Assembly: GCA_947501555.1 (NCBI GenBank)
Contig: CANMWG010000002.1
Span: forward strand, 320,224 to 384,223
Direction: 5' to 3'
Source: an uncultured Paracoccaceae bacterium
Lineage (GTDB): Bacteria > Pseudomonadota > Alphaproteobacteria > Rhodobacterales > Rhodobacteraceae
DNA length: 64,000 nt
In this document: positions 46,582-54,916 of the stretch, piece after piece
Numbering within the stretch: position 1 is the first letter of the stretch
How the letters are laid out: the number at the start of each line of letters is the position of its first letter
Made by a program: the position numbers and the translations under genes
The notes under the pieces: model-generated
Told to the model about the DNA's origin: nothing
What the model saw: the letters and a program-made list of their open reading frames with translations, nothing else
Databases searched by the model: none

Positions 46582-47160
46582 ATGTTTTATCGGGACGAGC
46601 GCTTAGCGCTTTTCATCGATGGATCGAACCTTTACGCAGCGGCTAAGTCGCTTGGGTTTGACATCGACTACAAACTTCTCCGGCAGGAATTCATGCGACG
46701 TGGTAAGATGCTGCGCGCATTCTATTACACTGCATTGCTTGAAAATGACGAATACTCGCCGATCCGGCCTCTCGTCGACTGGCTGCATTACAACGGTTTC
46801 ACGATGGTTACGAAACCGGCCAAGGAATATACCGACAGCATGGGCCGGCGGAAAGTAAAGGGTAACATGGATATCGAGCTTGCGGTCGATGCCATGGAAC
46901 TGGCGCCGCATGTCGATCACGTGGTACTTTTCTCAGGCGACGGCGACTTCCGGCCCCTGATCGAAGCACTTCAGCGCAAAGGCGTACGTGTGTCCGTGGT
47001 TTCCACGATCCGCAGCCAGCCGCCGATGATTGCAGATGAATTGCGCCGTCAGGCCGATAACTTCATTGAGCTTGACGAATTGCGCGACGTTGTCGGGCGC
47101 CCGGCACGTGAACCGCGCATGGACGAGCATGAAGAAGAAGAAGTGACACAAGAAAGCTAA
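46582..47160 (+). CDS. NYN domain (LabA/DUF88) putative ribonuclease
   Basis: 192 residues. PIN-like NYN fold with acidic residues in LALFIDGSNLYAAAKSLG, KVKGNMDIELAVDAMEL and VVLFSGDGDFRPLIEALQ, suggesting metal-dependent RNA cleavage. The C-terminal tail is acidic (EHEEEEV). AAGGA precedes the ATG at 46582 by 6 nt. NYN genes next to folK and ispH are common in this order; the RNA target is unknown. Confidence 0.9.
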   Translation: MFYRDERLALFIDGSNLYAAAKSLGFDIDYKLLRQEFMRRGKMLRAFYYTALLENDEYSPIRPLVDWLHYNGFTMVTKPAKEYTDSMGRRKVKGNMDIELAVDAMELAPHVDHVVLFSGDGDFRPLIEALQRKGVRVSVVSTIRSQPPMIADELRRQADNFIELDELRDVVGRPAREPRMDEHEEEEVTQES

Positions 47161-47193
47161 CCTCAGCCGCACGCGCCAGACAAGACATCGCGT

Positions 47194-47216
47194 GCGCGCT
47201 TCGCGCGCTCCTTTTG
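47194..47216 (+). terminator. Candidate terminator after the NYN gene
   Basis: GCGCGC (47194-47199), TTC loop, GCGCGC (47203-47208), then TCCTTTT. The stem is short but G+C-rich. Confidence 0.45.
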
Positions 47217-47283
47217 GTCACACCATCTGATACTGGACGAACCGGCGCCAACTGCTTACTTCTCAAGCTAAGCGGAGGCCCCC

Positions 47284-48234
47284 ATGACCAAATCACCCCT
47301 CACCCTCTATCTGGCAGCGCCGCGCGGCTTTTGCGCGGGCGTCGACCGCGCCATCAAGATCGTTGAAATGGCTCTAGAAAAATGGGGCTCTCCGGTCTAC
47401 GTGCGTCACGAAATCGTCCACAATAAATTTGTCGTCGACAGCCTGCGCGATCAAGGCGCTGTCTTCGTCGAAGAACTTGACGACTGCCCCGATGACCGCC
47501 CGGTGATCTTTTCCGCCCACGGCGTGCCCAAAGCCGTCCCCGCTGCCGCTGCAAAACGCGAAATGATCTATGTGGACGCGACCTGCCCACTGGTCAGCAA
47601 AGTTCATATCGAAGCCCAGCGCCACGCCGACAACGGGTTGCAAATGATCATGATCGGGCATGAAGGCCACCCCGAAACCGTCGGCACCATGGGGCAATTG
47701 CCCAAGGGCGAGGTGTTGCTCGTGGAGACAGTCGCAGATGTGGCCACCGTTCAGGTCCGTGATCCGTCAAAGCTGGCCTTTGTCACCCAAACCACACTCT
47801 CGGTTGACGATACAATAGATATCGTGGCCGCCTTAAACGCCCGTTTTCCCGGCATTGTCGGCCCACACAAAGAAGACATTTGCTACGCCACCACCAACCG
47901 GCAAGAGGCCGTCAAAGCCATGGCCCCCAAATGCGACGCGATGCTGGTTGTGGGCGCGCCTAACTCGTCCAACTCAAGGCGGTTGGTTGAGGTCGGCGCA
48001 CGGGCCGGGTGCAACTACGCGCAGCTGGTACAACGAGCGGCCGACATCGACTGGCGTGCGCTGGACGGGATCACCTCCATGGGGATCACCGCCGGGGCCT
48101 CTGCCCCGGAAGTGCTGATCAACGAAGTCATCGACGCCTTCAAAGCCCGGTACGATGTGACGGTCGAAATGGTGGTAACAGCAGAAGAAAACGTCGAATT
48201 CAAAGTCCCCCGCGTGTTGCGCGAACCCGCATGA
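47284..48234 (+). CDS. ispH: 4-hydroxy-3-methylbut-2-enyl diphosphate reductase
   Basis: 316 residues; last step of the MEP isoprenoid pathway. The three iron-sulfur cysteines are in [21 protein letters not shown] and [18 protein letters not shown] and [10 protein letters not shown] complete the family pattern. GGAGG lies 5 nt before the start. Its stop overlaps the next start (ATGA). Confidence 0.96.
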   Translation: MTKSPLTLYLAAPRGFCAGVDRAIKIVEMALEKWGSPVYVRHEIVHNKFVVDSLRDQGAVFVEELDDCPDDRPVIFSAHGVPKAVPAAAAKREMIYVDATCPLVSKVHIEAQRHADNGLQMIMIGHEGHPETVGTMGQLPKGEVLLVETVADVATVQVRDPSKLAFVTQTTLSVDDTIDIVAALNARFPGIVGPHKEDICYATTNRQEAVKAMAPKCDAMLVVGAPNSSNSRRLVEVGARAGCNYAQLVQRAADIDWRALDGITSMGITAGASAPEVLINEVIDAFKARYDVTVEMVVTAEENVEFKVPRVLREPA

Positions 48235-48761
48235 TGCCCGGCTTGGTGCACAATCTATCTTGGGATTGGGCCGAGGAGGGGATTGACCGCGCCGAAATCG
48301 CGGCGCAGGCCGACGGATGGCATATCAGCGGCACGCATGACAGCACCGACTACACGCTCCAACTCGGTCCCAACTTTATCGCAAGGCAGATCACAATCGA
48401 CACGGGCACGGAAAAGCTGGCGCTTAGCCGCTCCGCATCGGGCTGGCATCACGCAAACGGCGATTTGATCGCGAACAGTCGGGATGCCATCGATCCCGAC
48501 ATTGGCTGCACGGCCCTGACCAATACGCTTCCGATCCGGCGATTGGGGTTGGACGTTGGCGCACAGGCCACCCTTCCAGTGCTCTATATCCCAATCCCGA
48601 TGACCACACCGCATGTCGTGCAACAACGCTACACGCGACAAGAAGAGCAAATATATCTTTACGAAAATCTACACAGCGGTTTTCAAGCCCTGCTGACCGT
48701 CGACAATGACGGCTGGGTCACCGATTATCCCGGTGTTTGCAAGATGATCCACACACTGTGA
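48231..48761 (+). CDS. Putative glycolipid-binding family protein
   Basis: 176 residues. Matches the pattern of the putative glycolipid-binding family (PF06475): beta-rich, with [30 protein letters not shown], and [19 protein letters not shown]. Name derives from distant structural similarity; the true ligand is unknown. The start at ATG 48231 overlaps the ispH stop by 4 nt. Alternative start 48234. Confidence 0.8.
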   Translation: MMPGLVHNLSWDWAEEGIDRAEIAAQADGWHISGTHDSTDYTLQLGPNFIARQITIDTGTEKLALSRSASGWHHANGDLIANSRDAIDPDIGCTALTNTLPIRRLGLDVGAQATLPVLYIPIPMTTPHVVQQRYTRQEEQIYLYENLHSGFQALLTVDNDGWVTDYPGVCKMIHTL

Positions 48762-48819
48762 CACCCCACGAACGAAACAGGGCGATCTTCGCGGGTGGAC
48801 AGCAACCGGCGACTATCGG

Positions 48820-49446
48820 ATGATCGGCACCATGATCAGCATTCAATTCCTTTTGACCGCCTTTGTGGTCTGTATCGCACCTGGTACGGGTGTCATCTAC
48901 ACACTGGCGCTTGGGCTGGGGCAAGGCAGGCGCGCGGCCATTGCTGCGGCCGCCGGATGTACGGTTGGGATCGTACCGCATCTCGCGGCAGCGACACTGG
49001 GGTTGGCGGCCTTGCTGCACACCAGCGCGCTGGTGTTCCAGATCGTGAAATTCGCGGGCGTCGCCTATCTGCTCTACCTCGCATGGCAAGCCTTGAAAGC
49101 TGACGGAGCGCTCGCCGTCCGGCCAGATGCCGCCGCGCAGCCTAGCCTTAAGATCGCGCAGCGCGGCGCGCTGATCAATATCCTCAACCCCAAGCTATCG
49201 ATCTTCTTTCTGGCCCTTCTGCCGCCATTCCTGTCCGGCAACCCAAGCACGGCCACAACCGAGATGATCCTGCTGGGCGCTATTTTCATGGGGATGACAT
49301 TCGCGATCTTTGTCCTCTACGGGGTCTTCGCCGCCTTCGCACGTAACCAGCTCTTGCAAAGCGAAATCATCATGCGTTGGCTGAACCGGTCGTTCGCCGC
49401 AATCTTTGCGGCATTGGGCCTGCGACTGGCATTTGAGAAAGCATGA
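48820..49446 (+). CDS. LysE family translocator
   Basis: 208 residues, six hydrophobic helices; FVVCIAPGTGVIYTLALGLG is a variant of the LysE/RhtB N-terminal motif with P-G-T instead of P-G-P. Substrate unknown. Starts at ATG 48820 or 48832. It overlaps the DUF3429 gene by 4 nt. Third LysE-superfamily gene in this window, along with 20.7 and 41.1 kb. Confidence 0.87.
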   Translation: MIGTMISIQFLLTAFVVCIAPGTGVIYTLALGLGQGRRAAIAAAAGCTVGIVPHLAAATLGLAALLHTSALVFQIVKFAGVAYLLYLAWQALKADGALAVRPDAAAQPSLKIAQRGALINILNPKLSIFFLALLPPFLSGNPSTATTEMILLGAIFMGMTFAIFVLYGVFAAFARNQLLQSEIIMRWLNRSFAAIFAALGLRLAFEKA

Positions 49447-49892
49447 CAGCTATTCCACGCGCAGCCCTGGTCCTTGGCCTCGCCGGGTTGATCCCATTTT
49501 TATGGGGGGCGCTGACCGTTCTGATACCCGGTTTTGGGCAATGGGGGCTGATGAACTTGGGCGGACGGTTCGTAGGCCCCTACATCGGATTGCAATACGG
49601 CACCATCATCCTCGCGTTCATGTCCGGCGTGCTTTGGGGGTTTGCGACCAAGGCTGCCGGGCGGATGGCCACAGCCAGCTATATCCTCTCGGTGATCCCT
49701 GCACTTTGGGCGTTTTTCATGGTTGGCGGCGGGCCAACGACAGCTGCGGTGAACCTGATCGCGGGCTTTCTTGCACTGCTTTTGCTGGATTGGCATTTCT
49801 GGCGGCTGGGGCTCGCGCCGCAATGGTGGATGCACCTGCGCGGCTTGCTGACAGCCATCGTAATCCTATCCTTAATTCCAATGGTGTTCTGA
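49443..49892 (+). CDS. DUF3429 family membrane protein
   Basis: 149 residues with about five helices; ALVLGLAGLIPFLWGALTVL at the start and GLQYGTIILAFMSGVLWGFA are family-type. The function is unknown. Overlaps the LysE gene (ATGA) and the methyltransferase (TGATG). Confidence 0.85.
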   Translation: MTAIPRAALVLGLAGLIPFLWGALTVLIPGFGQWGLMNLGGRFVGPYIGLQYGTIILAFMSGVLWGFATKAAGRMATASYILSVIPALWAFFMVGGGPTTAAVNLIAGFLALLLLDWHFWRLGLAPQWWMHLRGLLTAIVILSLIPMVF

Positions 49893-50494
49893 TGACCGAC
49901 GACAAGACAATCGCGACCTATGACGCCAAAGCGGCGGATTATATCAAGCTGGTCAACACCGATGGGCCAGACGCCAGCCTGCAGGGGTTCATCGACCTGA
50001 TGCCAGCGGGTGGCGCGGTGCTGGATCTGGGGTGCGGGCCCGCGGCAGCCTCGGCGCATATGCGCGACGCCGGGCTTGTGCCTGACCCGATGGATGCATC
50101 CCAAGGGATGATCAATCTGGCGAATGAAAAATTTGATATTGGGGCGCGATTGGGCACCTTCGACGATATCAGCGGTGACGATAGATACGCCGGTGTGTGG
50201 GCCAACTTCAGCCTTCTGCACGCGTCCCGAGACGACTTGCCAAGATACCTGGGCGCGATCCACACAGCATTGTTGCCCGGTGGGACGCTGCATATCGGAA
50301 TGAAAACCGGCGAAGGTACCGAGCGGGACGGGATCGACCGGCTCTATACCTACGTGACCGTGTCTGAGCTGCGCAACTTGCTGACATCCGCCGGTTTCAC
50401 AATCACATTCACCCAAGAAGGTCGCGAAAAGGGGATGGCAGGCACGCTGGACCCTTTCGTTTTGATGCGCGGCCAGAAAGACAAAGATGCCTAA
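49892..50494 (+). CDS. Class I SAM-dependent methyltransferase
   Basis: 200 residues. Motif [18 protein letters not shown] and the following acidic residue in [14 protein letters not shown], with post-motif [12 protein letters not shown] and [12 protein letters not shown]. The substrate is unknown. The start overlaps the DUF3429 stop, and the 3' end overlaps rnhA by 8 nt. Confidence 0.88.
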   Translation: MTDDKTIATYDAKAADYIKLVNTDGPDASLQGFIDLMPAGGAVLDLGCGPAAASAHMRDAGLVPDPMDASQGMINLANEKFDIGARLGTFDDISGDDRYAGVWANFSLLHASRDDLPRYLGAIHTALLPGGTLHIGMKTGEGTERDGIDRLYTYVTVSELRNLLTSAGFTITFTQEGREKGMAGTLDPFVLMRGQKDKDA

Positions 50495-50939
50495 ACTATT
50501 CGCCTATACAGACGGGGCCTGTTCGGGCAACCCCGGCCCCGGTGGTTGGGGCGCGCTTCTGATCGCGCGCGACGGGGATACCGTGGTCAAAGAACGTAGC
50601 CTGAAGGGGGGCGAGGCCGACACAACCAACAACCGGATGGAATTGCTGGCCGCGATCACCGCACTTGAAACGCTCGACCGACCCACGGCGCTGACGATTG
50701 TCACCGACAGTTCCTACGTCAAAGATGGGATCACATCCTGGATTCACGGCTGGAAAAAACGGGGCTGGAAAACCGCCGCCAAAAAGCCGGTCAAGAATGA
50801 AGACCTCTGGCGGCGTTTGGATGAGGCCGTCGCCCGACACGACGTCACATGGGAATGGGTCAAAGGCCACGCAGGGCACCCCGAAAATGAACGGGCAGAT
50901 GAGCTGGCCCGGGCAGGTATGGCCCCGTTCAAATCTTGA
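50487..50939 (+). CDS. rnhA: Ribonuclease HI
   Basis: 150 residues. Catalytic carboxylates in [20 protein letters not shown] (D), [13 protein letters not shown] (E), [11 protein letters not shown] (D) and [11 protein letters not shown] (D), with the basic-protrusion segment [13 protein letters not shown]. It degrades RNA in RNA-DNA hybrids. Last gene of the coupled run starting at ispH. Confidence 0.96.
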   Translation: MPKLFAYTDGACSGNPGPGGWGALLIARDGDTVVKERSLKGGEADTTNNRMELLAAITALETLDRPTALTIVTDSSYVKDGITSWIHGWKKRGWKTAAKKPVKNEDLWRRLDEAVARHDVTWEWVKGHAGHPENERADELARAGMAPFKS

Positions 50940-50949
50940 ATAAGTGGCT

Positions 50950-51921
50950 TCAAGCGACCTTCAGCACAATCTTCCCGATATGCGCACTGCTTTCCATCCG
51001 TGCATGGGCAGCGGCTGCATCGGCGAGGGTAAATTCCTGATCCATCACCGGGGCGATCTTGCCTGCATGCAGCAACGGCCAGACATGCTGGCGCAGTTGA
51101 TCCGCGATCCGGGCCTTTGCCAGATCAGACTGCGGCCGCAGGGTTGATCCGGTGATCGTCAACCGCCGCGTCATCAGCTGGACGAGGTTCAATTCAGCCT
51201 TCATGCCTTGCAAAAATGCGATCTGCACCAATCTGCCATCATCGGCGAGCGCTTTGATGTTGCGCTGTATATACGGGCCACCAACCATATCAAGGATCAG
51301 ATCAGCCCCACCCGTCGCTTGCATTTTTTCAACAAAATCTGCTTCCCGGTAGTTGATGGCCACCTCTGCGCCCAAATCCACACAGGCCGCGCATTTTGCA
51401 TCCGATCCGGCGGTCGTGAAGACGCGCGCACCAAAGGCCTTGGCCAATTGAATGGCCGTCGTGCCGATCCCCGAACTACCGCCATGGACCAAGAAACGCT
51501 CGCCCGCCTGAAGACCGCCGCGCATGAAAACGTTGGACCAGACGGTAAAGAACGTCTCAGGCAGGCAGGCCGCCTGTTGCAGGGTCAAACCTTGCGGTAC
51601 TGGCAGGCAATGCGCCGCTGAGGTCGCCACGTATTCAGCATAGCCACCACCGGGCAACAGCGCACAAACCTGATCGCCCACGGTCACGGTACTGACGCCA
51701 GCACCGCAAGCGACAACCTCGCCTGCGGCCTCCAATCCTGGCAGATCGCTCGCGCCCTCAGGGGGATTATAAAGCCCAGCGCGTTGCAATGCATCCGGGC
51801 GGTTCACCCCGGCATAGGCCACCTTGATCACAACCTGATCATGGGCGGGGTTGGGCACGGGGCGGTCGGCCAGCTGTAACACCTCCGGTCCGCCGGGTTT
51901 GGAAATCTCAATCGCGCGCAT
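50950..51921 (-). CDS. NAD(P)H:quinone oxidoreductase (PIG3/Qor-type)
   Basis: 323 residues, zinc-free medium-chain dehydrogenase/reductase. GVNRPDALQRAGLYNPPEGA and LPGLEAAGEVVACGAGV at the N-terminus, then the nucleotide-binding AGERFLVHGGSSGIGTTAIQ; typical PIG3-like. The ATG at 51921 has AAGG 8 nt upstream; GTG 51945 would overlap COQ9. 10 nt after the COQ9 gene on the same strand. Confidence 0.9.
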   Translation of the reverse strand: MRAIEISKPGGPEVLQLADRPVPNPAHDQVVIKVAYAGVNRPDALQRAGLYNPPEGASDLPGLEAAGEVVACGAGVSTVTVGDQVCALLPGGGYAEYVATSAAHCLPVPQGLTLQQAACLPETFFTVWSNVFMRGGLQAGERFLVHGGSSGIGTTAIQLAKAFGARVFTTAGSDAKCAACVDLGAEVAINYREADFVEKMQATGGADLILDMVGGPYIQRNIKALADDGRLVQIAFLQGMKAELNLVQLMTRRLTITGSTLRPQSDLAKARIADQLRQHVWPLLHAGKIAPVMDQEFTLADAAAAHARMESSAHIGKIVLKVA

Positions 51922-51931
51922 CAATTCAACC

Positions 51932-52630
51932 TTATTGTGGATCACGCCACATGCCGGGCAAATCGACCTGCGGCATCTTGTTGGGGGCCTGGACCGAAGC
52001 CAGCATCTTGGCCAGCGGTCCGGTCAGGGGTTTCAGCAATGGGTTGTCCCGGACGCTAGCTTTAAACTTTTCAAACTGCATCACATCATCAATCCGGCGA
52101 TCAATGAAGGCATCCGTGGCTTGGGCGTCCAGACTGTCGTCACCCAACCAATAAAGAACCACCGAGCTATAAACACCGGACAGGGTGATACGTTTGGTAT
52201 ACCAATTCACATCGCGGGATGTATCCCCCAGCGCCTCCCATATCTGGTCAGCAGTGCCCCACACCAGCTTGGCCCCATCAGCAGCCATATGCGGCAATGC
52301 AAAAAGCGACGTACCCCGGCGCACGGCCTCTTTGTCGTCAATGGCCGCGATGCGTAGACGCAGCGCATGGGCGACCTTATCGCGAAAACGCATATCAGTC
52401 ATATCCGCAGTCTTGATCGCGGCAACCATCGCCGCATCGCCGCGCTGGTGATAGGCAATGGCCAAATCAACCGCACCGCGCGGGCAGAGCGTGCGGGCAT
52501 GGGCGGGATTTATATCCACTTCAGTGACGGCTGCATCAAAAGCCACCTGAGCCCAGCCATCAAACGCCACGTGGGGCAGGATCGCATCGAGCAATTCGTT
52601 TTTCTTGGGATCAACGGGGGGCGTCATCAT
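51932..52630 (-). CDS. COQ9 family protein
   Basis: 232 residues. DAILPHVAFDGWAQVAFDAA and DLAIAYHQRGDAAMVAAI at the N-terminus, NWYTKRITLSGVYSSVVLYW (the COQ9 signature) in the middle. COQ9 binds ubiquinone precursors and helps the Coq7-type hydroxylation. ATG 52630 (then 52627) starts MMTPPVDPKK, the family start; open codons extend to 52843. The quinone oxidoreductase downstream fits this context. Confidence 0.9.
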   Translation of the reverse strand: MMTPPVDPKKNELLDAILPHVAFDGWAQVAFDAAVTEVDINPAHARTLCPRGAVDLAIAYHQRGDAAMVAAIKTADMTDMRFRDKVAHALRLRIAAIDDKEAVRRGTSLFALPHMAADGAKLVWGTADQIWEALGDTSRDVNWYTKRITLSGVYSSVVLYWLGDDSLDAQATDAFIDRRIDDVMQFEKFKASVRDNPLLKPLTGPLAKMLASVQAPNKMPQVDLPGMWRDPQ

Positions 52631-52720
52631 TGGCAGTCTCCTGATACGGGGTAACACTAGACAAATGCGTGCACCCTTGCTATGTGCCCACTTCCTGCAA
52701 TTTTTGCAAATCCAACTTAG

Positions 52721-52738
52721 AGAGGTGGTGAAAACCAC
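52721..52738 (+). promoter_or_regulatory. Hairpin covering the rpsU ribosome binding site
   Basis: GTGGT (52725-52729) and ACCAC (52734-52738) form a 5-bp stem with a GAAA tetraloop of GNRA type; it ends directly before the ATG. The Shine-Dalgarno AGAGG/GAGG (52721-52725) overlaps the 5' arm. This can limit translation of S21. Confidence 0.55.
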
Positions 52739-52945
52739 ATGCAGGTTAGTGTTCGTGATAACAACGTCGATCAGGCGTTGCGTGCTCTGAAGAAAAAGCT
52801 CCAGCGTGAGGGCGTTTTTCGTGAAATGAAGCTTAAGCAACATTTCGAAAAGCCTTCCGTCCGCAAAGCGCGCGAAAAGGCCGAGGCCATTCGCCGTCAG
52901 CGTAAACTGGCGCGTAAGAAGCTCCAGCGTGAAGGTTTGCTGTAA
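52739..52945 (+). CDS. rpsU: 30S ribosomal protein S21
   Basis: 68 residues, strongly basic. [20 protein letters not shown] and [20 protein letters not shown] are diagnostic. The gene is a single cistron, flanked by a hairpin upstream and a strong terminator at 52972-53004. Confidence 0.97.
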   Translation: MQVSVRDNNVDQALRALKKKLQREGVFREMKLKQHFEKPSVRKAREKAEAIRRQRKLARKKLQREGLL

Positions 52946-52971
52946 AGCAACCCCGACGTTACGATCAAAAG

Positions 52972-53004
52972 AACCCCCGTCTGAACAATCAGGCGGGGGT
53001 TTTT
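52972..53004 (+). terminator. Rho-independent terminator of rpsU
   Basis: AACCCCCGTCTGA (52972-52984), ACAA loop, TCAGGCGGGGGTT (52989-53001), then a T-run. One G-T pair in the stem. Confidence 0.88.
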
Positions 53005-53069
53005 ACTTGAGGCACTTCAGTTTTAATGCAGCACAGCAGCCTCGGCGGGGCTAACCAACCGATCAGGAA

Positions 53070-53981
53070 CTATTCAAAATGTCTTTGCTGATCCGCAGTC
53101 AATTCGGGGCCCTCGTTTGCAAAGAAATTTTCTACACCGACCTCAGCGACATTCCGCAGCTCGTCCTTAACGCGCGGCGCTTCAGCCTCAAGATGCGCCT
53201 TGATCTCTTTTGCTTGAGCGACCTTTTCTTTGGATACCTTAGGGCCAAATGGGTCAAGCAATGCCATGGAAAGGTCCTGGACATCTCTGCCATTTATCTC
53301 GCCCTCATTGGCGAGAGTCGATGAGACGCTGTGGAGTTCGTCTCCTTCACGTGCGATAAGCTGTTCCGCCAGCGTGTTGACGGCAGCCTCCGGGTCTTCA
53401 AGCATGGCATCGTAGCTGATTGAAATCACACAAAAATCGTGGGTGTTGAATTCCACAGCTGGCCGGTCCTGGCCAAGTTCTGCATGTAGCGTGTACCCCT
53501 TATCTGAGTAGTTTTGCAGATGGGTCATGAGTGTCGGCGACAACGCCATCATGGCTTTCGCTTCCCGTGGCAGTTTGACATTTCCGGTCATCTTATCGAT
53601 GGCAGCGACATTCTGTTCCATCGTTTGCATATTCACGCCATTGGCCAAGGCAGCTATTGGCCGGTTGGTCGGCGCATTTTCTGGCAGGTTTGGAGTGGTG
53701 CTACCCGTTCTTGAGAACATATGAGTGGCCGCACCCAATTTTCGTCCTGCAACCGCCGTAAAATTTGAAAGCATGCTGGCGCCGCCCTGACGCCGCGCGG
53801 CCAGAAAATCTTTCACAAACCGCATGGCTGACCGGTCCGTCCGCGATGGCGGCGCACCTTCGTTCACTTCTAGTGTACGTCCACCCAAGGTTGATGCATC
53901 AGAATTTTCATCACCACCCCGCTGAATATCACCATACACTAACAAGTTAGAACGACCCGCACCTACACCTTCAAACGACAT
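53070..53981 (-). CDS. Orphan protein of unknown function
   Basis: 303 residues. No signal peptide or membrane segment. The first 110 residues are Ser/Thr/Asn/Gly-rich and look disordered; residues 120-300 are mostly helical, with an acidic/basic C-terminal half (VSKEKVAQAKEIKAHLEAEA). AGGAG lies 7 nt before the ATG. I recognise no domain. The loose N-terminus with a compact C-terminus would fit a secreted effector, but that is only inference. It faces a subtilase cluster starting 0.5 kb away. Confidence 0.7.
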   Translation of the reverse strand: MSFEGVGAGRSNLLVYGDIQRGGDENSDASTLGGRTLEVNEGAPPSRTDRSAMRFVKDFLAARRQGGASMLSNFTAVAGRKLGAATHMFSRTGSTTPNLPENAPTNRPIAALANGVNMQTMEQNVAAIDKMTGNVKLPREAKAMMALSPTLMTHLQNYSDKGYTLHAELGQDRPAVEFNTHDFCVISISYDAMLEDPEAAVNTLAEQLIAREGDELHSVSSTLANEGEINGRDVQDLSMALLDPFGPKVSKEKVAQAKEIKAHLEAEAPRVKDELRNVAEVGVENFFANEGPELTADQQRHFE

Positions 53982-54216
53982 TTCACTCTCCTAAGATCTG
54001 TTGTTTCTTGGAATCGGCATAGCGCGCATCAACAATGTGCTCTGTCCCAAATGGTACTGTGCCGTCCAGTTTTCCAAGGCATCATTATGACGTCAGGTCA
54101 GCGCATGACTATGCCCCAAACATGCCCAATTCAGGCCGCGCCGCCGCGCTAAGACGTTCTTGAACATTTCGTGCCTAAGATGCGCACGACACTTTTAACA
54201 ACGGGTGGTTTTGACC

Positions 54217-54492
54217 ATGCATCAAGACGAATTCCTTCTGTCAGCCATGGCGCAAGTGGGCGCGATGCGGAAACTTGTTCTCAGCGCCCTTGCGTTGCGG
54301 CTTCTTGAAGAAAACGAACCGTTACAGGCGTTGAATATGCTGGGCGGTCTGGTGACAGCGACACCAACAATGCCAGCCAACACGGGTCGGGCCATCGATC
54401 CGGCCATGTCCGATTTGCTGGCCGCGATGACCGACGATCAGGTCGCCAGCATGATTGATGAGCTGCGCGGGCACATGGCCTTGGCAGGCTAA
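54217..54492 (+). CDS. Small helical protein of unknown function
   Basis: 91 residues, hydrophobic-helical (AMRKLVLSALALRLLEENEP; LLAAMTDDQVASMIDELRGH) with no signal peptide. The ATG at 54217 has a GGGTGG-like site 8-10 nt upstream; GTG 54205 is an alternative. It is convergent with the prodomain-like gene, 10 nt apart stop to stop. Family not recognised. Confidence 0.55.
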   Translation: MHQDEFLLSAMAQVGAMRKLVLSALALRLLEENEPLQALNMLGGLVTATPTMPANTGRAIDPAMSDLLAAMTDDQVASMIDELRGHMALAG

Positions 54493-54502
54493 GGTCAGAA
54501 AC

Positions 54503-54856
54503 CTACGGAAAAAAATCAGGCGGCGGGGTCACAAAGACATCCGCAATAAAGTCATCGAGTTCTGCAGGGATTTTTGTGGAATGCGCCGGCGCGCCGACCG
54601 CCATCGCCGCAAACGGGCTGATGCCGAATGTCTCTTCGAACAACGCGTCTTTCCCCGATATCGACAGGGTATTCAGATTGCCCGATTGTACCTCAAATCC
54701 AAGCTCCTCTAACCGCGAACTGATCGCTGCTGCACGGTCATCCGTCACATTTCCCAAATCAGCGGTGGTAGCGGTACCTGCGTCAACATCAAGGATTGAC
54801 CGCCCATCGGGCCGCTTCATGACCAATTGCGCTGTGATGCTTGGTGTGTCGTTCAT
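54503..54856 (-). CDS. Free-standing protease-prodomain-like protein
   Basis: 117 residues. The part DDRAAAISSRLEELGFEVQS ... TLSISGKDALFEETFGI ... DFIADVFVTPPPDFF runs parallel to the N-terminal prodomain of the subtilase just upstream on the same strand (DVRDATRALEDAGFTVFS ... ITLSVGGSAKQFKEFFGAKL ... QLLEGAVVARPPQYF). The pattern GF-x-V ... L-x-V-x-G ... F-x-x-x-F-G is that of a subtilisin/sedolisin-like propeptide. It has no protease domain and no signal peptide. GGAGG precedes the ATG by 5 nt. It may act as an inhibitor, chaperone or immunity protein of the subtilase. This is my reading; no domain search was run. Confidence 0.7.
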   Translation of the reverse strand: MNDTPSITAQLVMKRPDGRSILDVDAGTATTADLGNVTDDRAAAISSRLEELGFEVQSGNLNTLSISGKDALFEETFGISPFAAMAVGAPAHSTKIPAELDDFIADVFVTPPPDFFP

Positions 54857-54916
54857 CCTCGCCTCCGTCATTTGCGGGAAGCAAACCGGATAGGGTCTGC
54901 TTCCACTGCGCATGTA

